A stretch of DNA of 64,000 bases. It comes from an uncultured Sinobacteraceae bacterium. GTDB lineage: Bacteria; Pseudomonadota; Gammaproteobacteria; Nevskiales; Nevskiaceae. The notes beneath the pieces are model-generated. The model was given only the letters and a program-made list of their open reading frames with translations. It searched no databases and had not been told where the DNA came from. Below, one piece after another: positions 1 through 10,151 of this stretch. The stretch is taken from the NCBI GenBank assembly GCA_903822975.1, contig CAIJRD010000011.1, positions 434,001 through 498,000 on the forward strand, given 5' to 3'. The position numbers were made by a program, and so were the translations under genes. How positions within the stretch are numbered: the stretch's first letter is position 1; every line of letters starts with the position of its first letter.

Positions 1-1430
1 CACCGCCGGGCGCCACCAAGGAGCGCACCGAGAAAGTGCTCGCCGAAGTGCGCGACTACTTTCTGCATGACGAGAAAGACGCAGTCGAAGGCGTGTTCAC
101 CGTCGCCGGTTTCAGCTTCGGCGGTCACGGCCAGAGTTCCGGCCTGGTGTTCGTGCGGATGAAGCCCTGGGGCGATCGTCCGGGTGCGAAAAATCGCGTG
201 CAAGCGGTCGCCGCGCGCGCCTCGAAGCGCTTCCGCCAGATCACCGACGCCAAGGCTTTTGCATTCGCACCACCCGCCGTGCTCGAACTCGGCAACGCCA
301 CCGGCTTCGACTTCGAACTGGTTGATCGCGCCAACCAGGGCCACGAGAAGTTGATGGCGGCGCGCAATCAATTGCTCGGCATGGTCGCGCAGGATCACAA
401 CCTGACCCAGGTGCGCGCCAACGGACTCGACGACGAGCCGCAGTACAAGTTCAATGTCGATTGGGAGAAGGCCAGCGCGCTCGGCCTGACCATCACCGAC
501 ATCAACAACACCTTGTCGGCGGCCTGGGGTTCACAGTACGTCAACGACTTCGTCGATCGCGGCCGCGTCAAGCGCGTCTTCATCCAAGGCGATGCGCCGT
601 CACGCATGTTGCCGCAGGACCTCACCGACTGGTACGTGCGCAACGGCGCCGGGCAGATGGTTCCGTTCTCGTCGTTCTCCGATGCCAAGTGGGGTTACGG
701 TTCACCGAAACTGGAACGCTATAACGGCGTGCCATCGGTGGAGATTCTCGGTCAGCCGATCGCCGGCATCAGCACCGGTGCCGCGCTCGATGCGATGGAG
801 GGCTACGCCAAGAAGCTGCCACCGGGCTTCGACTTTGAATGGACCGGCCTGTCGTACGAGGAACGCCTGTCCGGCTCGCAGGCGCCTGCGCTGTACGCGG
901 TCTCGCTGATCGTGGTGTTCCTCTGTCTGGCCGCACTCTACGAAAGCTGGTCGATCCCGGTGGCGGTGATGATGGTGGTGCCGCTGGGCGTGATCGGCGC
1001 GATCCTCGCAACGATGTTCCGCGGACTATCGAACGACGTGTTCTTTCAGGTGGGTCTGCTGACCACGGTGGGACTGTCGGCGAAGAACGCGATTCTGATC
1101 GTCGAGTTTGCCAAGGAGAATCACGAGCGCGGCATGGAACTGGTCGAAGCCACGGTCAGCGCGGCGCGCCAGCGCCTGCGGCCGATTCTGATGACCTCGC
1201 TCGCCTTCATTCTCGGCGTGATGCCGCTGGCGATTTCCAGCGGTGCGGGTTCCGGCGGACAGAATGCCATCGGCACCGGCGTGATCGGCGGCATGCTGTC
1301 GGCAACCGTGCTGGCGATCTTTTTCGTGCCGGTGTTTTTCGTCGCGGTCAAACGAATTTTTCCCGGCGTTCAAAACCAGGCGCCGACCGACAACCGACCG
1401 GCTCACCCCGTGTCGGGACCGGAGCACTGA
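1..1430 (+). CDS. RND multidrug efflux pump, inner-membrane subunit (AcrB/MexB family), 3' part
   Basis: C-terminal part of a proton-driven resistance-nodulation-division pump that takes toxic compounds from the periplasm and inner membrane to an outer-membrane channel. The frame is open from base 3, so the N-terminal half lies outside the window. The visible part begins in the second porter domain ([13 protein letters not shown] matches AcrB there). It continues through the docking region into the last membrane helices: a pair around [15 protein letters not shown] and [16 protein letters not shown], the [16 protein letters not shown] helix, and [22 protein letters not shown]. The C-terminal tail is polar, as in HAE-1 pumps. 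The stop at 1428-1430 is one base before the next start, so the two genes are probably translationally coupled. Substrate cannot be read from the sequence. Confidence 0.95.
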   Translation, partial: PPGATKERTEKVLAEVRDYFLHDEKDAVEGVFTVAGFSFGGHGQSSGLVFVRMKPWGDRPGAKNRVQAVAARASKRFRQITDAKAFAFAPPAVLELGNATGFDFELVDRANQGHEKLMAARNQLLGMVAQDHNLTQVRANGLDDEPQYKFNVDWEKASALGLTITDINNTLSAAWGSQYVNDFVDRGRVKRVFIQGDAPSRMLPQDLTDWYVRNGAGQMVPFSSFSDAKWGYGSPKLERYNGVPSVEILGQPIAGISTGAALDAMEGYAKKLPPGFDFEWTGLSYEERLSGSQAPALYAVSLIVVFLCLAALYESWSIPVAVMMVVPLGVIGAILATMFRGLSNDVFFQVGLLTTVGLSAKNAILIVEFAKENHERGMELVEATVSAARQRLRPILMTSLAFILGVMPLAISSGAGSGGQNAIGTGVIGGMLSATVLAIFFVPVFFVAVKRIFPGVQNQAPTDNRPAHPVSGPEH

Positions 1431-1431
1431 T

Positions 1432-3063
1432 ATGTCCATCTCTCATGCCACCTCGCGGCGCGCGCAGTCCCTGCGCCTCGCTATCTTTGGCGTAGCACTG
1501 TCGATGCTCGCCGGCGGCTGTACGCTGACACCGAACTACCAGCGTCCGGATGCGACCATCAGCACGCAATGGCCGGATGGCCCGGCCTTCGCGGGTGCGG
1601 GCAGCGTCGACGCCAGCAATCGCAGCGCGGCAGCGGCGGCCGCTGCCGATATCGGCTGGCGTCAGTTCTTCACCGATGCGCGCTTGCAGCAGCTGATCGC
1701 GCTGGCGCTCGAGCACAATCCGGATGCACGCGTGGCCGCGCTGAATATTGCAGCGGCACGCGCGCAGTATCAGATTCAGCGCGCCGACCTGTTTCCCAGC
1801 ATCAATGCCACCGGTGTCGAGAGCGTCGAGAAATATCCGTCTGGCGTGATCGCCTCGGGTGCCGGTGCGGGTGCCGGCAGCGGCAGCGGCGGGGGCACGG
1901 GCAGCAGCGTGTCGACCGGCGGCAGTATCACGCGCTATTACAGCGTCGGACTCGGCTTCACCTCGTACGAGATCGATCTGTTCGGCCGCATTCGCAGCCT
2001 CGATCAGCAACGCCTGCAGCAGTACCTGGGCTATGTCGAGACGCGTCGCAGCACGCAGATCAGCTTGGTCGCGGAAGTCGCCAACGCCTACCTCACTTTG
2101 CTGGCGGATCAGGAACTGCTGCGTCTCACGCAGAACACGCTGGACAGCCAGCAGGGTTCGTTCAAGCTCACGCAGATGAGCTATGACGGCGGCATCGCCA
2201 CCGGCCTCGATCTGCGTCAGGCGCAGGTGTCGGTCGAAACGGCCCGCGCCAATCTCGCGCAGTACACGCGTCAGGTCGCGCAGGATCAGAACGCCTTGGT
2301 TCAATTGATCGGCGCACCCTTGCCGGCCGACCTGCCGAGCGGCAGCGGTCTGGACGAGCAGCAGCTGCTGGCGGATTTATCGGCCGGTCTGCCATCGGAC
2401 TTGCTGACGCGACGCCCCGACATCCTCGCTGCCGAACACAATCTGCTCGCCGCCAACGCCAGCATTGGTGCGGCACGCGCGGCGTTCTTCCCGAGCATCA
2501 CGCTCACCGGCAGTTATGGCACCGCCAGTTCGCAGTTGTCGGGACTGTTCGATCATGGCTCGACGGCCTGGACCTTCTCGCCTCAAATCAGCGTGCCGAT
2601 CTTCAATGCCGGCGCCAACATCGCCAACCTCGATCTTGCGAATATCGAAAAGAACATCTACATCGCGCAGTATCAGCAGACTATCCAGACCGCGTTTCGC
2701 GAAGTCTCCGATGCGCTCGCCGGACGCGGGACGCTGGATAGCCAGATCGCCGCCGACCAGGCGCTGGTGGATGCCACCAGCGACAGCTACAAGCTTTCCG
2801 ACATGCGCTTTCGCAATGGCGTGGACAACTACCTGAGCGTGCTCGACTCGCAGCGCTCGCTGTACAGCGCGCAACAGACCTTGATCAGCGTGAAGCTGGC
2901 GCGCCTGCAGAATCTGGTCACGCTGTACAAGGCGCTCGGCGGTGGCTGGAGCGAACAGGGCACTGCCGATGCACAGGGCACTGTCGATGCGAAGCACGCG
3001 CGCAACGTCGATCCGACGACACAGGCCGTGGCCGTCGAGGTGGCTGCCCCGCAGCAACCTTGA
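1432..3063 (+). CDS. Outer-membrane efflux lipoprotein (OprM/NodT type, TolC superfamily)
   Basis: Outer-membrane channel of the tripartite RND pump, 543 aa. The signal peptide ends in a lipobox, LAGGC with Cys30, followed by TLTPNYQRP, typical of NodT-family lipoproteins. Two outer-membrane efflux (OEP) repeats follow, including [16 protein letters not shown], and [10 protein letters not shown] and [16 protein letters not shown] segments. One oddity is a Gly/Ser/Ala-rich stretch around residues 142-165 (about 1855-1925), inside the first repeat, which looks like an expanded low-complexity loop. The start is one base after the pump's stop. The tail after about residue 510 is not typical of the channel core and is probably disordered. 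The family assignment is very secure; the substrate is unknown. Confidence 0.95.
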   Translation: MSISHATSRRAQSLRLAIFGVALSMLAGGCTLTPNYQRPDATISTQWPDGPAFAGAGSVDASNRSAAAAAAADIGWRQFFTDARLQQLIALALEHNPDARVAALNIAAARAQYQIQRADLFPSINATGVESVEKYPSGVIASGAGAGAGSGSGGGTGSSVSTGGSITRYYSVGLGFTSYEIDLFGRIRSLDQQRLQQYLGYVETRRSTQISLVAEVANAYLTLLADQELLRLTQNTLDSQQGSFKLTQMSYDGGIATGLDLRQAQVSVETARANLAQYTRQVAQDQNALVQLIGAPLPADLPSGSGLDEQQLLADLSAGLPSDLLTRRPDILAAEHNLLAANASIGAARAAFFPSITLTGSYGTASSQLSGLFDHGSTAWTFSPQISVPIFNAGANIANLDLANIEKNIYIAQYQQTIQTAFREVSDALAGRGTLDSQIAADQALVDATSDSYKLSDMRFRNGVDNYLSVLDSQRSLYSAQQTLISVKLARLQNLVTLYKALGGGWSEQGTADAQGTVDAKHARNVDPTTQAVAVEVAAPQQP

Positions 3064-3191
3064 CCCGCTAATGCGCGTCAACGTCGATAGCGCAGATGGA
3101 GGTCGATGACAAGCTCTGAACGGTGGTGGCGCCGTCGAGGTGCGAGCGCTACGGTGCGGTCACTGTCCGGTCGTCCGGCCCACTCTAGAGC

Positions 3192-3824
3192 GTGATCGAA
3201 TCCGTCATGCATGCCGTAGCCGCCACCGGTGCGAAGGCCATTCTCGACGCAGCGACGGAGCTATTCGCCGAGGAAGGCTTCGAGGCGGTGTCGGTCGCCT
3301 CGATCGCCGCCCATGCAGGCGTGTGCAAGGCCAATGTCTTCCACCATTTTGCGTCGAAGGAAGCGCTTTATCTGGCGGTGATGCGCGGCGCGAGCGCCGA
3401 GCACGCCGACTACGCCGAGCAGCTTCACCAAGCCGCCGGCAGCTCCGCCGACAAAGTTCGCAAGCTGATCGAGTTCGAACTGCGCCACATGCTCGACAAT
3501 GCACCGCGCACCCGACTGATGCTGCGCGAAAGCTCCAACGACGGACACCTGCAGGCGCGCATGCTGGCGCGGGCAGTGTTCCAGCGCAATTTCACCGCCG
3601 TCGTCCGTTTGTTCGAACAGGGCCGCGACGCGGGTGAATTCCTGCAGACGATCGATCCGGCCGCTGCCGCCATGCTGCTCGCCGGCGCCACCCAATTTTT
3701 CTTCCGTTGCCGCGATGCCTTGCTGGAGTTCAGTGAAGTCGGCACGCTCGAAGCGCCAGAGACCTACGCCGCGCACATCGCTGCACTGATCCTCGGCGGC
3801 GTGACTGCAGGCAAGCCTGAATAA
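3192..3824 (+). CDS. TetR/AcrR family transcriptional regulator
   Basis: 210 aa from a GTG start at 3192, or 205 aa from the ATG at 3207, which is at least as likely. The N-terminal helix-turn-helix is clear: AILDAATELFAEEGFEAVSV, then IAAHAGVCKANVFHHFASKEALYLAVM, the classical TetR recognition-helix pattern. The rest is a helical ligand-binding domain ending AAHIAALILGGVTAG, as in AcrR/NalC-like proteins. It lies 128 bp downstream of the efflux operon on the same strand, so local control of the pump is a reasonable inference. No operator palindrome was identified. Confidence 0.9.
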   Translation: MIESVMHAVAATGAKAILDAATELFAEEGFEAVSVASIAAHAGVCKANVFHHFASKEALYLAVMRGASAEHADYAEQLHQAAGSSADKVRKLIEFELRHMLDNAPRTRLMLRESSNDGHLQARMLARAVFQRNFTAVVRLFEQGRDAGEFLQTIDPAAAAMLLAGATQFFFRCRDALLEFSEVGTLEAPETYAAHIAALILGGVTAGKPE

Positions 3825-4311
3825 TCGCAGTCGCCGGGCGTTGGCCTTCGGCGATTCCGGTCCGTCGCAATCTAGCTTACGTGGCGTCTGACAGCGCACA
3901 CATAGCGATGCATCGACCCAACGCCGATGCCGGACAATCTGAAAGTCGACAACGGACCAGGCGGGCCTGCAATCAGGTCGCTTCGAAATCACGCTGATCC
4001 GATGCGAGCGGTCTCCGCTCGGATTATCCGATTGCATTTTTCGCGCGTCTTCGTTCCACTGCACCGCGGTTCGCCTGGAAAGGGGTATTGCAGAGAAGCG
4101 CTGCGCGCACCCGGCCAAGCTGCATATCTGTGGGTAATTACAACGTCGCTGCCGTTGTTCCCCTGCGCGGTAAGCTGCCACCACTTGTAAATGTAGCGCT
4201 CATTCGCGCGTGCAAGGCCATCGAGCGATTGATTCATCGGCGTGCGGACACGCACCGCTCGATGATCAGTTTCGCTACCACAACAGAAGTAGCTTTAGGG
4301 ACATTTACGTC
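3825..4311. other. Intergenic gap without recognisable gene
   Basis: The 487 bp between the TetR gene and a lipoprotein gene contain only short, overlapping frames on both strands, none with a credible ribosome binding site or protein pattern. No tRNA, repeat array or intrinsic terminator is evident. Confidence 0.5.
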
Positions 4312-5070
4312 ATGCACATTTCGAAAAATCTGGCTGTAACGGCGCTAGCTGTATTGCTCGGCGCCTGCGGTGGCGGCGGCACAAGCTCCGACAGCGGCGG
4401 CGGCTCGACGACGACTGCGACCGCTGAGGGTTTGTGGCAGGGCACCACCTCCGACGGTCGATCGATCGAAGGCGTCGTGCTCGACGATGGCACCTACTGG
4501 TTCGTCTATTCGTCCGCCGGCAACAGCGAAGTGATTGGCGGCGCGGTTCAGGGCAACGGTCGTTCGAATAACGGTAGCTTCACGTCCGCCAACGGAAAGG
4601 ATTTCAACCTCGAAGGACTGGGCGTGAACAATTTCACGCTGGCCGGCAGCTATGTCGAGAAGCACAGCCTGAGCGGCACACTCACCTACGCACCCAGCGG
4701 CTCGAAGACCTTCACCAGCAGTTACGACTCGGACTACGACGCTACGCCGAGTCTGGCTGCGCTGGCGGGCACCTACAACGGGACTGCCGCAACCGCGGCC
4801 GGTGCCGACTCAGTCGGCGCCACGATCGCAAAGTCTGGCGCGTTGACTGGGCATGGCAGCGGCGGCTGTACGTTCAAAGGCACGGTCGCCCCGCACAGCC
4901 ACGGCAACATCTTCGATATCAGCGTGACGTTTGGCGGCGGAACTTGTGCCAACGGCACGAGCACCGTCAACGGAGTTTTGCATTACGACGCAGCGTCCAC
5001 CCAGATCAACGCGTTTGCGCTCAACAGCGATCGGAGCGACGGCTTCATCTTCGTCGGCACCAAGTCCTGA
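4312..5070 (+). CDS. Predicted lipoprotein of unknown function
   Basis: 252 aa from ATG 4312. The frame is open further upstream to 4210, but only the internal ATG gives a proper signal peptide. The N-terminus is a lipobox signal, AVLLGAC with Cys19, followed by a Gly/Ser-rich linker. The body is Gly-, Thr- and Ser-rich with beta character (LWQGTTSDGRSIEGVVLDDG, GTYWFVYSS, SLSGTLTYAPSGSKTFTSSY, ALAGTYNGTA). This resembles small beta-barrel or beta-sandwich lipoproteins of proteobacteria. No catalytic motif is visible, so the product is named by location only. It converges on the gene at 5232, with a strong stem at 5163-5187 between them. Confidence 0.8.
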   Translation: MHISKNLAVTALAVLLGACGGGGTSSDSGGGSTTTATAEGLWQGTTSDGRSIEGVVLDDGTYWFVYSSAGNSEVIGGAVQGNGRSNNGSFTSANGKDFNLEGLGVNNFTLAGSYVEKHSLSGTLTYAPSGSKTFTSSYDSDYDATPSLAALAGTYNGTAATAAGADSVGATIAKSGALTGHGSGGCTFKGTVAPHSHGNIFDISVTFGGGTCANGTSTVNGVLHYDAASTQINAFALNSDRSDGFIFVGTKS

Positions 5071-5162
5071 TTCGAAACGCGCACCGTTGATCGAACGCAA
5101 TTCCTGCGAATCGAACTCAGATTCTCAGGCTGTCCACCGACGGGCTGATCAACGCAGAACCT

Positions 5163-5187
5163 TGCGGCGCCGACGATCGGCGCCGCA
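5163..5187. terminator. Perfect inverted repeat between convergent genes
   Basis: An 11-bp perfect GC-rich stem with a 3-nt loop (CGA at 5174-5176), lying between genes that converge. No T-run follows on either strand, so an intrinsic terminator role is plausible but incomplete. Confidence 0.45.
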
Positions 5188-5231
5188 GGGTGTGAGAGTG
5201 CCGATGCTGCGCACCCGCCCCGAAGTTCGAA

Positions 5232-6551
5232 TCAGGGCAGGCTGAAATAGCGCGCCAGTACCGCGCGACTGCCGACGCCATCGCCGCCCATGCTTTGCCA
5301 GGCCGCGAAGCCGGCGCCGCTCGCACCGATGGTCAGTGTCGGCAGCAGCGCGACATTGGTCGCGGTGGTGGTGTCGAGGGTCTGCACCGCGCCGGTCGCA
5401 ACGCCGGTCGCCGAATAGGTCTGCAAGTAGATTCGATCGCTTTGGCCGGCGATTGCGAAGCGGCCATCCGGACTCATCGCGATGCTCGGTGTGTGCTGCA
5501 GCTGCGTGGCAGCGCCAACCGCGAACTCGGCACTTGCGGCACCGCTTGCCGGGAAGCGCCGCGCGACCACACCCAGTGGATTGAGTCCGGTGTCGAGTGC
5601 TTCCCAGGCGATCACATAGTTGCCGGCGCTGTCGATCGCCACCACCGGCTGATCCACCTGCTTGCTCGCAACCGCGGAATTGGCGGTGAACGCCACGGCC
5701 TTGGCTTTGCCGTCCGCCCCATATTCACGCCCGCGAATGCCGACGCCGAGTCCGGTCGGACTGGAGTTGATCGCACTGTGGCTTTCGCTCTCCCACACCA
5801 CCACCGAATCACCCGCCGCGTCCATCGCGATCTCTGGTGAGCGCAGCGTGTCGAGCGAACTGGCGACGTCGATCGGATCGCCGGCCGCGCTGCCGTCGGC
5901 GTTGTATCGGCGCATTTCGATCAGTGAGTTCTTGGTGAACGAGATGCCGCCGCTGGTGAAGTGCTCGGGCCAGACCACGGCAAACTTGCCGCTCGCATCC
6001 ATGCCGACACCGACGCGAATCGACAGATCGTGCGTCGAGGTATTGACCTTGAATTCGGAACCCATCGGCGCGCCACTGGCGGCGTATAGCTGACCGCGCA
6101 CGCTGACGCCGGCATCATCCTGGCCGCTGCTGTCCCAGACGATGACGAAGGCACCGCTGGCATTGATCGCCACTGCCGGCTGGAACTGCTTGTTGGTGGT
6201 GAAGGTGTTGACGCGGAACTCGGACCCAACGCGCGCGCCGGCGGCGTTGAAACGCTGTGCATAGATGCCGAGCAGGCTGCCGTCTTCGCCGTCGCTCTGC
6301 CAGGCAACCACACAGTTGCCCAGCACATTACAGGCGGCGGCCGGAAACGACTGGTCGCCACTGACATAGGTATTCACGCGAAATGGTGCCGGCACGACTG
6401 TGGCCGCCTGCGCCACCACGGCGCCGGAGAGCAGCGCGCCAGCGAGGGTCAGGCGCGCGATGCCGCGCGCGGCGAATCGTCCGGAGAAGTACCCCTCACC
6501 AAGTCGCGTCAGAGACTGCGTGCTATTCATCGGCTCGATCTCGGTGTTCAT
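5232..6551 (-). CDS. Secreted seven-repeat protein, predicted beta-propeller
   Basis: 439 aa, or 432 aa from the ATG at 6530, which gives the neater signal peptide (LTLAGALLSGAVVAQA). After the signal, the protein consists of about seven repeats of roughly 50 residues built around D-x-x-G-x-F-V-V-x-W: INASGAFVIVWDSSG, MDASGKFAVVWPE, MDAAGDSVVVWES, IDSAGNYVIAWEA, SPDGRFAIAGQ and others. Seven repeats closing with a final strand (ARYFSLP) suggest a seven-bladed beta-propeller; this is inference. Its start overlaps the stop of the upstream esterase (ATGA at 6548-6551), indicating translational coupling. A paralogue is at 30826-32106. Role unknown; probably exported. Confidence 0.8.
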   Translation of the reverse strand: MNTEIEPMNSTQSLTRLGEGYFSGRFAARGIARLTLAGALLSGAVVAQAATVVPAPFRVNTYVSGDQSFPAAACNVLGNCVVAWQSDGEDGSLLGIYAQRFNAAGARVGSEFRVNTFTTNKQFQPAVAINASGAFVIVWDSSGQDDAGVSVRGQLYAASGAPMGSEFKVNTSTHDLSIRVGVGMDASGKFAVVWPEHFTSGGISFTKNSLIEMRRYNADGSAAGDPIDVASSLDTLRSPEIAMDAAGDSVVVWESESHSAINSSPTGLGVGIRGREYGADGKAKAVAFTANSAVASKQVDQPVVAIDSAGNYVIAWEALDTGLNPLGVVARRFPASGAASAEFAVGAATQLQHTPSIAMSPDGRFAIAGQSDRIYLQTYSATGVATGAVQTLDTTTATNVALLPTLTIGASGAGFAAWQSMGGDGVGSRAVLARYFSLP

Positions 6552-7498
6552 GGGCGGGAGTAGCGCAGGAGATACTTCATCAGCAGCGAAGTGGCATCGA
6601 CATCCTGGCTGGTCGGGCCGAGTTCGGGTGAAAACCCGATCGCACCGGGCCAGGTATGGCCGCCGTTGCGCACGGTGTAGAAGTCGACTTCGCCGAGCGC
6701 GGTGCAGCCGCTGTAGGTATCCAGATGGATGGTGGTGCCGTCGGCAATCGTGTCCGGCAGTTCGGAACCCACCGGCGTTTTTGCGCAGCCGTTGATCTGC
6801 GCCCAGAACGCGGCGGTCGCAGGTGCCGACATCGTCAGCGTCACGCCGAAGCTCTTGGTGCCGTCGTAGGTTGAAACCGGATCGGCGTCGCCGTTCATCA
6901 TCAGGAACGGTGTGGGCAGCGTCGGCTTGCAGGCCTTGGCGTCGGACGATCGCATCGTTACGCGGGCGACATTGCCTGCAGCGGCGATCTGCTCGGGATG
7001 GTCGCAGGCGAAGCGCATCGTCATCAGGCCGCCGTTCGAGTAGCCGGCCATGTAGATGCGATGTGGATCGAGCCCGTAGTTCGTGATCGAGGTCTTGATC
7101 AGGTCGCTGAGGAAACTGACATCGTTCGCCAGCGCACTGACACCGCCGATCAAAGATCCGCTGCCGTAATTCCAGTTGCCGGCAATCGCATCCGGCAGCA
7201 GCACCCAGGCGCCAAAGTCGCGCACGATGCGGCTGGCTTCGATCAGATCGGCCATGTCGTCGCCGCGGCCACGCAGGTAGTGCAGCATCACCACGGCCGG
7301 TGGCGGCGTGGTCGCCGCCTTGGTCGGACGCAAATAGAGCGTATGCCGGGTGAATCCGCCGGCCTTTGTATCGATGGTAAAGGCAGTGACGCCTTCAAAC
7401 GGCGTTACATCATGGGCAAATGCAGGCATTTGCAGCACCAGTGCGGCCACGGCCAGCACGCGCGTGACGACGCGACGCAATCCAGCGTCAAACTTCAT
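6548..7498 (-). CDS. Secreted PHB-depolymerase/LpqC-type esterase
   Basis: 316 aa from ATG 7498; the upstream extension to 7528 is poor. A signal peptide (VLAVAALVLQMPAFA) is followed by an alpha/beta-hydrolase of the esterase_PHB/LpqC group: HTLYLRPTKAATTPPPAVVMLHY (oxyanion strand), nucleophile Ser154 in GYSNGG, an acid in NGDADP (Asp204 or Asp206) and the catalytic His281 in NGGHTWPG. The family hydrolyses short polyesters or feruloyl/acetyl esters. The four-Cys content and secretion fit an extracellular or periplasmic enzyme. It is the first gene of a two-gene unit, its stop overlapping the start of the seven-repeat protein. Substrate unknown. Confidence 0.88.
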   Translation of the reverse strand: MKFDAGLRRVVTRVLAVAALVLQMPAFAHDVTPFEGVTAFTIDTKAGGFTRHTLYLRPTKAATTPPPAVVMLHYLRGRGDDMADLIEASRIVRDFGAWVLLPDAIAGNWNYGSGSLIGGVSALANDVSFLSDLIKTSITNYGLDPHRIYMAGYSNGGLMTMRFACDHPEQIAAAGNVARVTMRSSDAKACKPTLPTPFLMMNGDADPVSTYDGTKSFGVTLTMSAPATAAFWAQINGCAKTPVGSELPDTIADGTTIHLDTYSGCTALGEVDFYTVRNGGHTWPGAIGFSPELGPTSQDVDATSLLMKYLLRYSRP

Positions 7499-7604
7499 TG
7501 GTCTATCCCCTGCCTTGTATGCCGGCATTTGGTGAGCCAGCTTTGAACTTTATAGGCGCGCGTGCCATCCGCGGTCAACCAGGGTAGCCGAAATCGCAAT
7601 GCAA

Positions 7605-8210
7605 TCAGCGCGGCGACCAGCGGTGATTCAAGGCGTTGAGTACAAGGAAGGGATAGTCCGGCTTGCCGGTGCTGCCGTTGTAACGCGCCAGTGCGCGCAC
7701 GTAGTTGTCGTGCTCGCGATCCAGATAGAAGCGCAGGATGGTGCAGCCCATGCGCAGATTCGTTCGCGTGTCGAACAGGTTGTCGCCGTTGTGGCCGATC
7801 TCGTCGAGCCAGAACGGCATGATCTGCATGTAGCCCATCGCGCCGGTGGTGGAGATCGCAAGGCGATCGAAACCGCTCTCGATATTGATCACCGCCAGCA
7901 CCAGTTCGGGCGACAGCTTCGCGCGCGCCGCCTCGGCATGCAGCAGGCGCAGAAACTCGAGCCGCTGCTTCGGCTCCGTCAGCGCGCGCGGTGCGTAGCG
8001 ATGCACGCGAGTGGACAGATCGGTGAGCCAGACTTCGGCGTCGTAGCGATCGTCGAACGTGTTGCTGTCGCCGAGCGCCTGCGCCATGCGGTGGCGCAGT
8101 TCGGGCTCCGGTTCGCCGGTGGGTCCGGCGTGGACCGCAGCTGGAAGACTCAAGCCCAGCGCCAATAGCAATGACAGCGGCCCGAATCTGCAGCAAGGGC
8201 GCGCAGGCAT
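7605..8210 (-). CDS. Lytic transglycosylase, SLT domain
   Basis: 201 aa with a signal peptide (LSLLLALGLSLPAAVHA). The C-terminal half is a Slt70-type lysozyme-like fold: ELVLAVINIESGFD with catalytic Glu111, then GAMGYMQIMP, NLFDTRTNLRMGC and RALARYNGSTG. These enzymes cleave peptidoglycan glycan strands to 1,6-anhydro-muropeptides in the periplasm. The N-terminal part (residues 35-95) is a short helical extension. It lies 25 bp downstream of proS on the same strand and may share its transcript. Confidence 0.93.
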   Translation of the reverse strand: MPARPCCRFGPLSLLLALGLSLPAAVHAGPTGEPEPELRHRMAQALGDSNTFDDRYDAEVWLTDLSTRVHRYAPRALTEPKQRLEFLRLLHAEAARAKLSPELVLAVINIESGFDRLAISTTGAMGYMQIMPFWLDEIGHNGDNLFDTRTNLRMGCTILRFYLDREHDNYVRALARYNGSTGKPDYPFLVLNALNHRWSPR

Positions 8211-8235
8211 TGCGATTCAGCCGCGCGCCGCGCGA

Positions 8236-9948
8236 TCAGGCGCGCAGCAGCGCGAGCACGGCCTCGGTGGTCGCGGGAATCATCTGGGCGACGGCAGCGT
8301 CGCGGCGCTTGTATTCGAACTGGTTCTGCGCCAGACCCTTGTCGCCGATGACGACACGGTGCGGAACGCCGATCAGATCGGCATCCGCGAACATCGGCCC
8401 CGGCCGCAGGCCGCGATCATCGAGCAGCACCTCGATCCCGGCGGTGTGAAGCTCGTTGTAGAGTTTCTCGGCGGTGGCCTTCGCGGCTTCCGACTTGTCG
8501 GTGCCGATCGGACAAATCAGCACGCGGAACGGTGCAATCGCATCCGGCCAGACGATGCCCTTGTCGTCGTTGCGCTGCTCGATCACGGCGGCGACGATGC
8601 GGGTCACGCCGATGCCGTAACAGCCCATTTCCGGCGTGACTTCCTTGCCGTCGGCATCGAGCACCGTCATCTTCAGTGCGTTGGTGTACAGCTTGCCGAG
8701 CTGGAAGATGTGGCCGACTTCGATGCCCCGAACCAGTTTGAGAACGCCCTGCCCGTCCGGCGACGGATCGCCGGCGACTGCATTGCGCAGGTCGGCGGTC
8801 TCCGGCTCGGCGGCGTCGCGGCCCCAATTGGCGCCGCGCAGATGAAAGCCGGCGAGGTTCGCGCCACAAACGAAATCGGCCAGCGTTGCCGCCGCGTGAT
8901 CGGCCAGCACCGGCACTGCGTTCGTACCGTCCGCGAATACCGGTCCGAGGAAGCCGGGTTCGCAGCCGAATGCGGCCTGGATTTCGGCGTCGCTCGCCAG
9001 CGTCAGCGGTGCGGCAACGCGCGGATGCTTTTCCGCCTTGACCGTATTCAGCACATGATCGCCGCGGATCGCGAGCGCGATCAGTCCACCTTCGCGCGCC
9101 TTGACGACGATCAGCTTGACCGTGGTCTCCAGCGCAACCTTCAGCAGCGCGGCAACCTCTTCGCAGGTCTTCTGCGTCGGCGTGGCCACGCGTTCGACTG
9201 CGGCCGACGCGGCAGCGCGGGTGCTCAGTGCGCGCGTTTCGGCCGCTTCGATGTTGGCGGCGTAGTTCGACTGATCGGATACCGCCAGCAGGTCTTCGCC
9301 GGAATTCGCCAGCACATGAAATTCTTCGCTGCGGTCGCCGCCGATCGCGCCCGAATCGGCCTTCACCGCACGGAATTCGACGCCGACGCGATTGAAGATG
9401 CGCGTATAGGTTGCGCGCATGTTCTGGTACTCGCGCACCAGATCGGCTTCGTCCATGTGGAAGCTATACGCATCCTTCATCAGGAACTCGCGACCGCGCA
9501 TCACGCCAAACCGCGGGCGGATCTCGTCACGGAACTTGGTCTGGATCTGGTAATAGTTCAGCGGCAGCTGCTTGTAGCTGCGCACATCGCGGCGCGCCAG
9601 ATCGGTGATGACTTCCTCGTGCGTCGGGCCGATGATGAACTCGCGGCCGTGCCGATCCTTGAAGCGCAACAGTTCGGGACCGTACTTGTCCCAACGCCCG
9701 CTCTCCTGCCACAACTCGGCCGGCACTTCCGGCGGCACCAGCACTTCAAAGGCACCAGCGCGGTTCATTTCGGCGCGCACGATCGCCTCGACTTTCTGCA
9801 GCACACGCAGACCCAGCGGCAGCCAGGTATAGAGGCCGCTGCCGAGCTTACGGATCATGCCGGCGCGCAGCATCAGGCGGTGCGACACCACTTCGGCGTC
9901 GGCAGGCGTTTCCTTGGTGGTCGCCAGGGGGAAGCGGGACAAGCGCAT
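8236..9948 (-). CDS. proS: Prolyl-tRNA synthetase, bacterial type
   Basis: 570 aa, the full length of bacterial ProS. It charges tRNA-Pro with proline. Class II motif regions are visible: [23 protein letters not shown] near the N-terminus, [20 protein letters not shown], and [26 protein letters not shown]. An insertion of about 170 residues (roughly 235-400) fits the editing domain that clears alanyl-tRNA-Pro. It is followed by the class II motif 3 region [17 protein letters not shown] and a C-terminal anticodon-binding domain ([21 protein letters not shown] to [13 protein letters not shown]). The long plus-strand frame across it is a codon-bias shadow. Confidence 0.98.
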   Translation of the reverse strand: MRLSRFPLATTKETPADAEVVSHRLMLRAGMIRKLGSGLYTWLPLGLRVLQKVEAIVRAEMNRAGAFEVLVPPEVPAELWQESGRWDKYGPELLRFKDRHGREFIIGPTHEEVITDLARRDVRSYKQLPLNYYQIQTKFRDEIRPRFGVMRGREFLMKDAYSFHMDEADLVREYQNMRATYTRIFNRVGVEFRAVKADSGAIGGDRSEEFHVLANSGEDLLAVSDQSNYAANIEAAETRALSTRAAASAAVERVATPTQKTCEEVAALLKVALETTVKLIVVKAREGGLIALAIRGDHVLNTVKAEKHPRVAAPLTLASDAEIQAAFGCEPGFLGPVFADGTNAVPVLADHAAATLADFVCGANLAGFHLRGANWGRDAAEPETADLRNAVAGDPSPDGQGVLKLVRGIEVGHIFQLGKLYTNALKMTVLDADGKEVTPEMGCYGIGVTRIVAAVIEQRNDDKGIVWPDAIAPFRVLICPIGTDKSEAAKATAEKLYNELHTAGIEVLLDDRGLRPGPMFADADLIGVPHRVVIGDKGLAQNQFEYKRRDAAVAQMIPATTEAVLALLRA

Positions 9949-10151
9949 TGAGAGGATTCTTCGGAAGGTCCAGCCGCGCAGTTTAGTCGAAGGCAGCCGC
10001 AGCGCGAGCCTGCGCGCCGCATCTGATCCAAATAAAACGGCGACTTAACGTACCGATGGCGGCTGAAATCAGCGGCCGACGACTCGGCTGGTGCGAGCCG
10101 CGTCAACCGATGAGCCCGATTCGATGAGCTCGGCCTAGCCCTGCGGACGAC

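Noticed and set aside
8059-9951. A 630-codon plus-strand open frame
   Set aside because: Antisense to proS, which has all class II synthetase features.
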